A stretch of DNA of 64,000 nt, taken from positions 1-64,000 of the forward strand of contig JAULBX010025187.1 of the NCBI GenBank assembly GCA_032358255.1, given 5' to 3'. This document shows positions 1-12,019 of the stretch, one piece after another. The DNA comes from Heterotrichella gracilis. Taxonomy: Eukaryota > Sar > Xanthophyceae > Tribonematales > Xanthonemataceae. Positions within the stretch are counted from its first letter, which is position 1. Each line of letters opens with the position of its first letter. The translations under genes and the position numbers were made by a program. The notes under the pieces are model-generated. The model made no database searches. It had not been told where the DNA came from and saw only the letters and a list, made by a program, of their open reading frames with translations.

Positions 1-416
1 GCGTGGCGCCGCATGTGCAAGACTGACTGCTAATCTGGCTATTTTGCTGGAATGCATGTAACTAACTAACTAACCATGCAATGTGCCTTGAACCAGCTTT
101 GTTGCTCCAAGTGCTCAATGTCCACACCTATTGCTACTAGTCGCAGCGACACCGCAGCTGCTGGGGAAAGGGGGTTGCATGTTGCAGCCCTGACAGCGCT
201 GTGGTTGGAGCCACAATCTACGCCATCCATTTTGGCACCACAAAACATACCTCTCTGCTCCCAATCACATGCTCTTTCATTACTTTGCCACCAGAAGGGA
301 AGTGGCTTCATCACATCAGGCTCCATGCAATCTTCGTTGCATGCATTGCGGTAGCAGCAATGCACACAACCTACCTTGGAGAGGTTAAGGTTCAGGGGTG
401 CATGCAAGGTACGTAC

Positions 417-1180
417 CGTCCAATTCCTCGTCAGTTGCCTGCGACACCACGTACACCACAGCGGTTGTGAGGCAGCTCTCCCCCAGGAGAGTGCGCTGCT
501 GTGGGCTGAGCAGGACAGCAGTGTCCTTGAGGGGCTGAGCCCACATCCAGCCCCCACTCCACCCACAAGCCAGCACCTCGCGCGCCACTGCCGCGCGCAT
601 CTCCTGGCCTGCAGCACCCTGCACCCACCCACAGAGGCGTGGATGACTACTTTTGAACCATGCAGCATCCCGGCTGCAGAGAGATGTCCTCGGCCCATGT
701 CGGCAGCCACAATTATTAATGTACTGTATTGGGCCATTGCGGTAATGAGTCAGTCCTATCCAATGAACAAAACACTCTGGGCGGTCCAACTCTCACCGCA
801 ATCACCAGACATTAAACACTACAGAGATAGGCCTCCACCCGGCTAACCAAATCGCTGCTATCCATGCACAAAACTGCCTACCAAATTTGCGCCTGCCATG
901 CCAGTAAGGTTTAGATCCTCGCATACTGACCTGGGCTAGTGCCATGAGCGACGCTGGGCCTCATGCATGGGGCATTAGCTGCCCATCATACAAGGGGCAC
1001 CACCTGCACCTGCACCTCTGTCCTCACCTTCCCCACCAGGTGCTGTGAGGAATGGGCCGACACTCTCTCCCAGTGGATTGCAAGCTCTGCAGTGTTGTCT
1101 GCACTCTCGACCAACCGCGCCTTGGCCTTGGCCAGCGCGCTATACACGTTTGGGAACTGGGAGGGCCTGGCGTCTGGGAG
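417..1180 (-). CDS. Two exons of an unidentified gene running leftwards (partial)
   Basis: Two open exons with good splice sites are visible on the minus strand. Exon 1028-1180 has a CTCAG acceptor and a GTGAGG donor and encodes 51 residues in phase 0, helical and rich in Ala, Lys and Glu. Exon 417-608 has a TGCAG acceptor and a GTACGT donor and encodes about 64 residues. A connecting exon between them is not resolved, and neither a start nor a stop is in view, so the gene may run off the left edge or extend upstream. The first exon loosely recalls a stretch of the coiled-coil protein CCDC22 (LPD followed later by SA, LA and WE), but the second exon does not support that, so no function is assigned. 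It is also possible that the two exons belong to different genes. Confidence 0.3.
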
Positions 1181-2996
1181 CTGAGGGAGAAAATGTGGGG
1201 GAGGTAATCAGGCGCTGTGGAAATGGCTTGGGTGCAGGCGAGCAACTCTTTAGGAGGGCCGCAGTCGGTTGAGGACCTAGGCAGGGGTTTAGGGTTTGGG
1301 GTCTTGGGGTTTGGGGTGCGAGTGTCTAGACAGATCCTTGTCATGCTTGCCCCACACAGGCCCATACTATGTATCATAGCACAGCCGTATGCGGTTAGTG
1401 GAGGTGCTAAGTATGATACTGTGTGTGCATGTCGGTGACAGGGGAGCAAGCCTGTAGCTGAGCTTGCCAGCCATATGTAGAAGGGCCAGTTAGATGGGCT
1501 GCGCTTTCAGGCTGCAGCAGGCAACCACGCTACACTCTGCTGCCACCCACCTGTGGCCTGACTGGCTGTGGAGGCCCAGGCTCTTAAAGTGGGCTGCTGC
1601 TGGTGCTGCTTGGCGCCTGCACACACATGGCAGGTAGACGTTTGTAGGGCTGCAGCTGGCGGTATGCAGTGCGCGTGCAGGCTTTCATAGATGACGTGGA
1701 ATCAGTTGCATTGAGGCAGCAGAGGAGCATGTGCACTGAGTGAAGTGGGCGTGTGGTCTGTGGGGTGGTGGTGGGTACCCACCGGTAGTGCCATGGTTCG
1801 CCTCGAGCCACTGAGCGCTGCCCTGCTCGCATAGAGTTGTAGCTAGCAGAAGATTCAACAAGTCTGCTGCACCATATTTGACTCGGCTGTTGGTGGAGAC
1901 TCAGTGTTCAGCTTCCCCACAGCCACGCATGCGCCATGCATGCATATGGCAACATTCCACTCGCCCCGGGACGAAGTACTTGGATATTTGGAACTTCACC
2001 AGCGGCCTAGAAGAGTGCAATACGGGAATGGTCTAGAAAGTGCGATACGCACGGTCACACAGCTTGCACTCTGCGCACGACCTTCTGGACACCCAAGTGG
2101 GTAAGCGGGCACCCCTCCTCCTAGGTGATGTCCACAGCTTGAGCTTGACAACTTTGTGAAGAGTATTTATCCCTGCTGCTGCGGTGGTTGGCCTTGTTTG
2201 TAAACAACCTGAACACATTCCCGCGCAAACAACCCTGCACAATATTGGCAACCTTACCAAAGGCTTACTGGGGGTTTCGTATCTGCCTGCACATACATAT
2301 CCACGACTTGTGCCACGAGCTATCAGTCGTGGTTGTTGTGTTCTGTCTAGTTAAACTTCGTGGGTTTGGGGTTCAAAGGTCAGCAGCACCTTAACATATT
2401 GCACAAAACGTCGCGGTTCTGGGCGAGGGTTTGCTTGAAAACTTAGCAGTACCATGGATGACAGACCCTCTGTGACCATGGTGGACACCGCTGGACGGCA
2501 CGCCCTAGCACTTGCAGCTTGCTGATCGACGGCTACAGGTAAAAGTTTTGGTGGGCTCGAAGGCTCCTTCCGGTGGGCACACAAAGGTGGCCGCGTGACG
2601 GTTTTGTCAAAAAGGGTGCATGCCACAGAGGAGTCAATGGTGGGCCGCGTTGGCCGCTGCATCCACATTGAGCAAATCTGGCAACCAAAACAGGATGTCA
2701 GGACGTATTTGTTGTTCCTTTTCAAAGTGCGAACGACTACTAGTCGTGCATTTGCAGTGGTTCACGCCAGTTTTGAAACAGTGCTCATCCTGCAAAACTG
2801 ACCAGCAGGATCACGGTTGGCTGTTCACGAGCTGGGTTCATGATACTGTTGCTTGCACAACACGTTGCTGCACACGATTGAGAAGAAAACGGTGTCCTTG
2901 TCGGGAGACTAGGAGAAGGTGGTAGGGCGCCTGTGGGTTTCGCAGAAGCTAACTTGCCATTCCTTGTTGCAGCGTCGGAGGTTTGCACCGTGAATC
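1181..2996. other. Region without a supported gene
   Basis: Only short shadow reading frames are seen. Positions 1285-1318 hold a degenerate TTTAGGG-like tract. A possible minus-strand exon near 1593-1650 has plausible splice sites but encodes only about 20 low-complexity residues and could not be linked to a gene. Part of this region may be introns or upstream sequence of the minus-strand exons to the left, and its right end presumably holds the promoter of the membrane-protein gene. Confidence 0.4.
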
Positions 2997-5900
2997 ATGC
3001 CCTGGCGACCCGCGGGAATGGGGGACGAGGACGCCCTGCGTATCATGCAGCAGTCACCGCATTTTCAAGAGGTAACCCCCCCGCGGCTGGGCAGGTGGCC
3101 TGCTTGGTTGATGGTGATGCATCGCGTTGTCGTTTGCACACGTGCATTCCAAAAAGGACCATGCACTAGCACTTTATTTTTGTACACCCCCACCTGTTCA
3201 CCTTCGCCTACCTCATGCCCACCCTGTTGTCAGAGGACTGTACATTGTGACTGCTGCAACGCAAAATGTTTGCCACACCCACGCCACATGCTGGGCCCCT
3301 TGTGTGGGGTTATAATGCCATGCCTGCATCAAGTGCATATGCTGCTTGGTGTCAGCCTTTCTTGCTAGCTCACTTCCCCAACTAATGTGAAGACCAGTCA
3401 ACCTTTTCGGAGATGTAGTGCTTGGAGTTAGTTTGGGCTCCTTTGGGCCTGTCAGTTGATCTGGCACTGCCTAGTGTCTGTATCTTTCTCAACTTGTGTA
3501 GTGCGGGGAAGGGTAAGGCCTGGTGCCCAGTGGCATATCGTACTGCCAGCTCTTCATAGGGGTTCGGACTGCATGGTGCAGGACAGGAGTTCATTGCCAC
3601 TGTTGGTGTTTCCATCCCTCCTGGGGGTACAGGCTGCAACTGCGACCCACCACAAGGCGCCCTTATTATCATATGTATTTTCCACAAGGTGCCCATTACA
3701 GGCTGCAACTGTAACCCACCATGTGTTGGTCACCCCCCCTTTACAGGCGGTGGCAACGATCCTCTCCAAAGTGTATCCCCAGCCCGCCATCGCAGATGCG
3801 CTCATGCAGCAGCTGACTGTGGAAGACCTGGCCAACAGGTGAGGTGGCACTAAAGGGCGGTTTTGGCCAAAATAGCCCAGGTTACGGTGCTTGAAAATAA
3901 GTCTTCTCATTTGAATCTCCCGTCAAAGTGGTACAAGCAGTGCAAGGACAGGAATGGGTGCCGCACGCTTGTGCTAGGCTGCTGGGTGATCTGGCTTTTG
4001 TGCTGGAATGCTTGTATTTATCATCTTTAAAAGGCCATGGGGTTTGCACCTTGGCCAAACCAGTTGTTGTGCTGGGTGCGCCGATACTCTTGACTATGCT
4101 GTTGCCAGGCTTGTGCTGCCAAGCTGTATTTCAACCTGCACCACCTGTTCACTGCAGGGGTGTGTGTGGGCCCCCGCACGTGTTCTACGCGCTCCTCAAC
4201 CAGGAGCTGTACATGGTGTCGTCCATGTATGAGGCACAGGCCTCACTGGAACCAAGCACGTTTGAGGTATCATGATTTGATTATCAACGTAACAGGAATT
4301 TTGAGGCAGTGAAGAGGGAGCCAACCCAGGCTCATTAGACCGTTGGAACATGAATGAATATGTGGATGTTGATTCAAGGCTTGACAATGCCCGAGGACCT
4401 GCGTCTTTTCAACAGGAGCAAACCAGCTGGGACTTACTCTGCTGCGTGTTGCAGGACACGGAGGAAGCGCGCTCTGGTGACTGTGCAACAGCCCTGGTGT
4501 CGGGTGGGGTGCTGGGGATGTTCCCAGAATTTGAGGACCCCCGCCTGGAGGAGTCCTTCTCACGGTGGCACAATGCCCGCTTGAAAAAATATGACTGTCT
4601 GCTGGGTGCCTACAGCGCTGCAGCTATCGGACTGTCTTGTATCAGGTGAGCAAGATCAAGGTGTAAGCTTTAGGTTACAGCCTAGTCACTTGCATGGGTA
4701 CAGACATGAAATTATGACCGCATGAAAATGTGCACTTCAGTGTTTTGCCATGAATTGAAGGTGCAAAATGCGACAAGGGAAAAATCTAGTTGAACACGGT
4801 ATTAACCAAAATCAATGTGTCTTTCATCAGGGCGTTCGTGGGAGGCAGCACCACTGTCGGGGTCGCAGCAGTGCTCAGCGTGGCGTGCGTGTCTTGGCCG
4901 CTACTGCTGGCACCCCTGCTGCCCACCTGGTATGAAGACGTGCGCGCCATGTTTGTCATTCTCAACCGCCTGCTGCGGCTGCTGGTCACCGCCACGTGTG
5001 CGTTCTGCGGCATGGGAGGCCCTGCGAGCAAGGTGCGGGACAGGACTGGCTGGGGCATGGAATGTAGGGCAGGTTGATTATCTGGCTGTATTGCTGGGGA
5101 ACAGCCCAGATGCCATGAACAAAGTGCTTTGTGGGTTTTGGTGTAGAATTTAGGGTTTAGGGTTACATGTGTGAACTCTTACATAACTGGGAATTCTTCC
5201 ACGCATGTCTCGTATAGCGCTGGGTGTTGAGCGGTTGCATCTTCCATGTGATGTGACATGGATGTTTGCCATGTAGATACCACCTGGGCTGGGCATGTTC
5301 CTGTCAAGCAGCACGGCGCAGTGCTCCTTTTGCTGCTGCAGGTTGTGGCTGACTGCACCCAAATGCGGTTCAGGGTCAAGGGTTTAGCCTGACTGGAACC
5401 CACATGTGTTTAGGGTCTAGGGTTTAGGCTGACTGGAGCCCATATGCTGCAGGCTGTGGCTGACTGGAACCCCTATGCCACCGCGGGCATCCTGCTGCTG
5501 ATGCCATCCATCCAAGCTGTGGGAGGGCAAGTAAGTGTGGTATTGGGCATATACTCGTGATGCATCGCATGACAAGCAGGTGCTGTGCAGCAATTTCTTG
5601 GCATTCCGCTGGCACCCATGCCGCCATCTAGGGATTTGGGGTTGGCGCCCTCATGCCGCATAATAGAAAAGTATTTTGTAACGAATGCATAATAAATCAT
5701 TAAAGCTTGCTTGTACATTTCCCGCTTTACTAAGCTGCGGGTTCCACCATGTTTTTTCAAATTCCTGTAATGCCCTGCAGCTGCGCATCAAGCACCAGCT
5801 CCCGCTCCACCTGCTGTGCACCTCCCTGCACCTTGTATACGCGTACCGGCTGTGCCCGGGGCCGCTCTCAGACAGCAACGTGCCCCTCGACATGGTCTTC

Positions 5901-6038
5901 ACCGCCCTGGTCACAGCACAGGGCCTGGCTGCCCTGGCCCTGTCCAGCTACGTGCTGTACTGCCTGGAGCTGCACTACCGCCAGGTTTTTGCTCGGCAGC
6001 GGCAGGAGCAACGAGATGGCAAGGCGCACTGGGAGTGA
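2997..6038 (+). CDS. Multi-pass membrane protein of unknown function
   Basis: Seven exons join in frame: 2997-3071, 3747-3838, 4158-4266, 4455-4645, 4831-5032, 5453-5530 and 5781-6038, giving about 334 residues and ending at TGA 6036-6038. The ATG at 2997 is the first in the exon; a second in-frame ATG at 3018 is an alternative. The N-terminal third is soluble and helical. From about residue 140 there are four to six hydrophobic segments, including a long one rich in Ala, Val and Leu in exon 5, one in exon 6 (AGILLLMPSIQAVG) and two in exon 7, then a short basic tail rich in Gln, Arg and Glu. I do not recognise the family; transport or signalling would be a guess. The last 20 codons lie in the first unit of a 78-bp tandem repeat. 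Exon boundaries are all GT-AG and phases agree. Confidence 0.7.
5331..5478 (+). repeat. Exon-edge microduplications mixed with telomere-like motifs
   Basis: The 5' edge of exon 6, including its TGCTGCAG acceptor (5446-5478), is matched by an upstream near-copy at 5334-5366. Partial copies of its GACTGGAACCC core lie near 5388 and 5428. TTTAGGG-like motifs separate the copies. The copy at 5334 keeps a usable AG. Confidence 0.75.
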
Positions 6039-6202
6039 CCTCCTGGAAAGGGCTGCCGCCAGGTGCTTGCGCGGCAGCGGCAGGAGCAACTAGATGGCAA
6101 GGCGCACTGGGAGTGACCTCCTGGAAAGGGCTGCCGCCAGGTGCTTGCGCGGCAGCGGCAGGAGCAACTAGATGGCATGGCGCACTGGGAGTGACCTCCT
6201 GG
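5978..6202 (+). repeat. 78-bp tandem repeat, three copies, spanning a stop codon
   Basis: Units begin at 5978, 6056 and 6134; the third is cut short after about 69 bases. The period is 26 codons. Each unit encodes the same C-terminal peptide (ending KAHWE or MAHWE) followed by TGA in the same frame, so only the first unit is translated as part of the membrane protein and the other two lie in the 3' UTR. Copies 2 and 3 are nearly identical; copy 1 differs at a few positions. Confidence 0.92.
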
Positions 6203-7984
6203 CGAGAGGGTTATGCGCTCGCCGAGGATGAGGATGTGCCATTGCCCAGACGCTTGGTGACCAGTGCGTGGTCGTGACTCTTGGCAGCACCGGGGATGGG
6301 CGAGTGCCAGGGGGCCCAGCGATGGGACAAACATCTCATTGGGGATGCTTGCTGGGGGTGGGGATGATGCGTGCTGGGGATCATGTGCCCAGTGATCAAT
6401 GTTGGATTCGCGTTGTGCCTGGGATCAGGGCAGTGAAATGTACCACATAGCTGGGAGCGGCGGGTGTGCATGTGGGGCTACTTAGAGGTAGCTCTCGCAC
6501 TGTGGTCTCGCCGGATGTGGTCCGTTTGGATGCCGCGTGCTGTACTCCTACTCCAGCCCAGCCATTGTCAATCAATACTGTACAATACTTTTCCGTTGGA
6601 TTTATTTCAAGGACCCCATCACAGGACCTACGTTCTGCGGTTTGATGTGTGTGTTTGCCGTGCGTCAGCTACGCTAAGCGTGCTGATAAGGGTTTCCCCT
6701 TCTATATTGGGGGCGCACTTTTTGTGAATCACCGTGAGGACTGGGATGAGAGCAAAGGGAGGCTTTCTGAGTGCTCTAGCTGGCTATTCATCGCTTATAG
6801 TAGTTTGGATCTTGCATTTCCGCCTGAGCGTTTTTTAATTTTCCAAGACCCTGCGCTGTGTTTCGGCACTGCCCACTGTGCCAGCTGGTTTAAATTCAAA
6901 TTTGCGTTTCTGAACCAAGCTTCAAGCTGATTTGGAATTTGTTTCTATAGGTACATCCAAAGCAAGAAAGGAAGGATGATGAAAATGTGCATCCCGGATG
7001 TAGGGTGTGCAAGCTTAATCTACTAGGGTGTGTCAAGAGTGATTACACCCACCTGCCTTGTCAGCTCAATGAGCTGTATCTGACTGTCTCAGGCCAATTT
7101 ATCTTATCATCTGAGTGTAGTGAGTGTAGTGCTCCAGTGCTGCTGCATCACGGTCAGTCATTTATGGTAGCTTTTATGGCGGCATTTTGTTTCTTTCTCC
7201 TTGGTAGCGTCACTGGGTGACACGTTTTATGCAGGCATTCAGTTTGACCCACTCATACATATTTTGTCCCAGGGACATTTATTTTCCAATTTTGTGGACA
7301 ACAATGCGCTTCATGCGGCGCTGCTTTAGAACTTTCAACTTACGATTCACGCTTTTTGGTGCCTAGTGATGGCGCTCAGGCCGTGTGCGTGCCACCTAGT
7401 CTGTGGCATCACCTGGCAGTGGGCATTTCCTTTCTAAAATATTTCCCTTATTCAGAAGATTTATGCTTAAGACGCATGGCCCCCAGTGGCGGTCGCTGTG
7501 GCATTCTGCATGACCGTAACGGTTCCTCTGCCAGCCAGGACGCCTGACCGCTCGGAGCGTTATCACAGAATCTGATGTTCAAATTGTTAAACGTTTAATA
7601 CCATTCAAACGCATTTGTTGACAAATTGAATCACACTTTGTGGTAGCTGCACCTGCCAGCCTGAGGGGCCAGAGTGCTCAGCTCAGAGGCTCCTTGGCAA
7701 GGCCATGCGCTGCGCCAAAGTTATAATGTATAAGCCTAGAAGGGTATTATGAAAGGAATTGGATAGCGTGCAACTCATAGCCGATAGGGTAATACCCATA
7801 CTATGCGAGGAAGTCATACCCAGTGGTGGTCATGACTTCCTCGCACAATGTCATCACAAGGTGCGGCAGCGTCGTAGCCATCCCCAGGACCACAACTTTG
7901 AAAGCCTGGCGACCAAGCATGGTGGTCATGCGTTTATTATTCTGTTTCTATTTCTATGGTCATGCAGTGCATGCTGTCAGCCAA
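6203..7984. other. Intergenic region between convergent genes
   Basis: About 1.8 kb between the membrane-protein gene (+) and SIL1 (-). No convincing coding region is seen; the longest frames are short and lack homology I recognise. It must contain both 3' UTRs. A 14-bp perfect inverted repeat lies at 7804-7845. Confidence 0.6.
7804..7845. repeat. 14-bp perfect inverted repeat (hairpin)
   Basis: Arm 7804-7817 (TGCGAGGAAGTCAT) is the exact reverse complement of 7832-7845, with a 14-base loop. It lies about 140 bases past the SIL1 stop codon, so it could fold in the SIL1 3' UTR or mark an insertion. Confidence 0.85.
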
Positions 7985-10900
7985 TCACAACTCGTCCTTC
8001 CCGACACCCTGACCCCGGTCCCCCCCACTCCCACCTGCGCCCAAACCAGCCCCAGCACCTCCATCCGTCCCCACCCGCCGCCCTGCATCCCCAAGCAGCC
8101 CCTTTAACCGCTGCGCCAACCCAGCAACCTCCCCCACAAATTCTGCCATGTCCTCGTCCCCTTGCAACGCCTCCAACCGCGACTCGAGCTGCACCAGTGC
8201 GGCCCCCACGCCCTGCCGCCGCATGCCCTCCGCCCCCCCCTGGTGCGCCCCCACCGCCAGAAGTGCAAGCAGCGCCTGCGTGCAAACAGCCACGATCAAC
8301 GACATATTCACAGTAGATATGTCGATTGGACCGATCACCCCATTGCAATAGAGTCACATTCGACTTTCATGGGTTCTACATTCGGCATCTCACTATAAAT
8401 CGTCATCCAACCCACGATCACAATCACAGTTGCAAGCAGTACCTTCTCATTCACATCCAGGCTCTCCTCGTGCAGCATAGCTGCCACTGCCTGGAGGAAG
8501 GCTGAGTCATGGAGCGCAACACGCCACGTGACCTGCTGGCCCTGTAGGGCAGACATACATTTGGTAACATTTATAAACGGAGATACATGTGATACAATTT
8601 GGTACCTCACCAAGAAAGGATCCATGGGAACGTGATACAGTCGACATGCATCTCTTAATCACATCCTATTTCCCATCTCACAAACCAACTGTGGCACCAG
8701 TTCCACGCCTGGCGTAGCGTTTAGGGTTTGAGGTGTAGGGTTTGTCTACCCCACGCACCAACTGCGGCTCCAGCTCCACACCTGCTGTAGGGTTTAGGGT
8801 TTGAGGTTTAGGGTTTGTCAACGCCACGCACCAGCTGCGGCTCCAGCTCCACCAGGTCAGTGATGAGGTTGAGCGCCTTGAGCCTCAAGGGAGGAGGCGT
8901 GGCGCCCCCCGCCACCAGTCCCTGCAGCTGCGCCACACCACCCGCAGCCAGCAGCAGGCGGCGCCAGGCTCCCAGGTTGCGCGCTAGGCAAGCCAGGCAG
9001 TAGAGTGCCTTGGTGGCGGCGGCTGGGTGGCGAGAGTCGATGACCTGCGCATAGCAGCACAGAGGCAAAGTTTTCTTTTCGTGGTAATTTCTTTTTCATC
9101 GAATTGCTCCTCCAGTAGTAAGAAATTCACGGAAAGAAGAATAAAAAATTGAGCAAGCAGCGCCAGACTGGCAGGTTACGCGCCAGACAGTAGAGTGCCT
9201 TGGTGGCTGAAGCTGGGTGGCGCGAATCAATGACATGCGCATCGCCGCACACACACCCTCTTCTCTGGTTGTGGAACACGAGAATGTATTCTGGAAGGTT
9301 TCCCTTCCCCAATGATTGTATCAGATAAATCTTCGTTACACACAAACACATAGGGCATTCCAAGCCGTCATCAGCTTATTGCCCTGTGTGCCCTTCATTA
9401 CATCCTCATTTGTTCACTACCGTAACCATCATATGCAGCATGGGCCCCACCTGCAGCAGGCTCCCCACCACCCCCGGGTGCAGCTCCAGCAGCTGCTGCT
9501 GGAACTTGACGTTGTTGGAGGCGGCGGTGCCCAGCACGTGCGCGGCGGCAGCAGCCACATGCGGATCACTGTCATCCAGGGAGTATACCACTGGGGCCAG
9601 GCCACCCAGGGTGTGCAGGTCTGCGGCGGATACAACTCGTTCATCACTCAGGGGGGTAGATGTTACATCCAAAAGATTTATATAAGAAGTGTCCAAATAA
9701 TCATATTAATATATCCATAAAAGATTCGCCTGTGTGAGTGCATGCATGTGGCAACTTTCCAGCATGTTTGAGCACACGTTTGAGCGCTAGGTAAGTTTAG
9801 ATGGTTGGATGATCCAAGGCAGTCGGTAATACCGCACAAGCTACCGTACACGCAACATGTCTCCCTGACATGCACTGTACACAGTGCAAAACAGCAAAAG
9901 GTTGTAGCAGTGAGAAAAGCCCGCCCCACCGTTTGGAAGCCCGCCTCACAGTTTGGGATGCAGACTTGTTGTTGTCAATTGGCTCCACCGGGTTACATGG
10001 TTTAGGACCAGGGTTTTAAGTGTTTGCACCAAGGTGCCTCACCATTTGCATTGTCAATTGGCTCCACCAGATACCGGAGCGCTGTCAAGGCACGCTGCTT
10101 GTCTTCTGGGCTGCTGCTGCTGTTGGATAGCAGTGCAGCCGCATCCTGCAAGCAGTGGGTGCTACTGTGAGGAATAATGTGGCAGTCTGCGATGGTCCAC
10201 CACGCAGCGTTTACCCTGTTTAAATAAAATTTATTTCATTTTGTCTTGTATAAAGTACATCGCTGAACAATAGCAAAACATGTACCATGCACCAGTGCGT
10301 TCGCAGAATGAGACCTTTTGAGGCACACAAAGCTTGCAGCAGAATTGACTGAGTTGTTTGTAGGGGAATCCTGCACTTAATACTACCGGTATCTTCTTTG
10401 TGTGACACATGTACATGTATGCTGGCAGCCAGCCGCACCCACCTGTATCAACTCTGCCTCAGCAGGCTCCTGCTTCATCACCTCAATCAGCTGCACCAGC
10501 AAATGACCTGTCAGCACATTGCTGTCATGCATATAATGGATCGGTGGGAGAAAGAAGCGCCGCCATCTTGACGTACGGCTGCCTTTTTCCTGAAATGAGC
10601 ACGTTCTCGCAAACATTGTCGCTGGCAGTCAGCATACACTGGCGACTCCTGCTCATCGGCATTAAGCGGCAGGTTGGACACAAAAGAATCAAAACATTTA
10701 TTGAAATGCTCTGGTCGGGATTGGACTTTCTATTATGCTACCCTGAAGCATTCAATTATGGACTAGTAACATAGGCACTTGCCTGTTTCACTTTCTCCTG
10801 CTTCTCTGCTAGTGTCTCTCCTGCCAGCTGCGACATAACCGCCTGTTCCTTCAGCACTTCGGGGTCGCTGTGCTCTACAGCGGGACAGCAACAAAATCAA

Positions 10901-11498
10901 AAGTGGTATGAAGGATTAATCACAATAAGTGAGGCGCGAAGACAACACTTGGCAGCAACTGGAAAAATGAGTATCGTGGCCGTAAGTGCCATACAAGGAC
11001 ACTACGCTGCAGCAGTGCACTTCAGTCAATTTATTATAACGGCTTTTGCTTGATTTATAAAGCCAAAAATTAATACAGAAAAAATTCCATCTGCTCTTAT
11101 CCGTTCTCTCAAAATATCTCAAAGTCAGTGGCAAATGCATTACCCAGATCGCTGACCACAGCCATGGACTTGAGTGACAAGTGTACGCATGCATGCAACC
11201 TAAGTGCATGCCAACACCTGTCCACACATGCACGCCATCCAAACCTTATGGCACAATAAATGCAGCCCAATTCCACCCTTCAATGCATTTGTGCTGCTGA
11301 CAGAAAGTCCTTGCCCTCACCAATTGCCCAATGCAGCAGACTCTGCAGCTCCTCCTTTCCGCCGCTTGCAAGCCTTTCCACCGCTTCTACGTCCACCCTC
11401 GTGTACGTTTCACCCACGTGCGTGTCATTGTGCGAACTCCCAGCCAAACACAGCGCGCTGCAAAACAGTAGTACAACACACGCCACAGGACACCGCAT
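7985..11498 (-). CDS. SIL1: SIL1-type nucleotide exchange factor of the ER lumen
   Basis: Predicted exchange factor that releases ADP from the ER Hsp70 BiP. Eight exons in transcription order: 11321-11498, 10783-10874, 10443-10490, 10043-10145, 9451-9620, 8832-9044, 8443-8541 and 7985-8275, giving 397 residues. The ATG at 11498 opens a clear signal peptide (MRCPVACVVLLFCSALCLA). Family signatures follow in order: LLHWAIEHSDPEVLKEQA, a second block with ALTALRYLVEPIDNAN, then GTAASNNVKFQQQLLEL, which are hallmarks of the HspBP1/Fes1/SIL1 armadillo-like domain. The protein ends in KDEL before TGA 7985-7987, a classical ER retention signal, which separates SIL1 from cytosolic Fes1/HspBP1. Intron 2 starts with GC (CAG, then GCAAGT). 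The intron between exons 5 and 6 holds a decayed copy of exon 6. The gene is divergent from ERCC1. Confidence 0.92.
8681..8858 (-). repeat. Reiterated 3' edge of SIL1 exon 6 interleaved with telomere-like repeats
   Basis: The end of exon 6 with its GTGCGT donor (about 8826-8858 on the plus strand) is repeated near 8752-8784 and, more degenerate, near 8683-8712. TTTAGGG-type tracts at about 8716-8745 and 8787-8816 separate the copies. The unit is roughly 70 bases. The middle copy keeps an intact GT donor context. Confidence 0.85.
9154..9243 (-). pseudogene. Decayed duplicate of SIL1 exon 6 inside an intron
   Basis: This stretch matches the 5' part of SIL1 exon 6 (8951-9053), about 190 bases away, and still reads VIDSRHPASATKALYCLA in the same frame. 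It carries an in-frame loss of about three codons. The base preceding the exon has changed so that the acceptor AG reads AT, which should prevent splicing into it. It is a dead internal exon duplication of a host gene. Confidence 0.85.
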
Positions 11499-12019
11499 GC
11501 CCTGGGCACGGTCTGACTTCGATGGCATTTGCGGAGCTGATTGACCGACGCCAAGCTGCTGCACTCAAAGAACAAATAGCTCTGTATCCACCAGTGCAGT
11601 ACTTGGGCATATGCACTCAGTTCTTATGCCGTCGCGGCAATGTAGGCATTGCCAAAGACTTTGGTGCGCAAAAACTTGCTGGCAGCAATAACCAGCAATC
11701 GCCACCTGGCAGCAGGCAAAGCGGGAATCAGTGCATGCATGGCTCGCGATGCCTTTGTATCTATATCAACTGCCGCTCCCTTGAGAAGGATACGCACTCA
11801 CAATGTATGGTATACTGGTCACACTCTGGCTTATGGTTCTGCGTGCAGCTGTCTTATAACTTCCCCATGAACAAATGCATGCATTTATGCATGCATTGTG
11901 AGTTTAGGCACCTTGCACCACACAGACCCATTTCAGTCTCTGATGTTGCGATACTTGTTATCATCGATGTCATCCTCAATTGGTGAACACTGACGCTGGT
12001 GCCCTCCACCCCTGTCAAC
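11499..12019. promoter_or_regulatory. Shared upstream region of SIL1 and ERCC1
   Basis: About 520 bases between the divergent start codons, so it should hold both promoters and 5' UTRs. TGCATGCA-type palindromes are frequent here (for example near 11735 and 11875-11895). No TATA box can be placed with confidence. Confidence 0.5.

Noticed and set aside
1028-1180. Assignment of the left-edge exon to CCDC22
   Set aside because: A handful of aligned residues in a helical exon, while the following exon shows no match; too weak to name.
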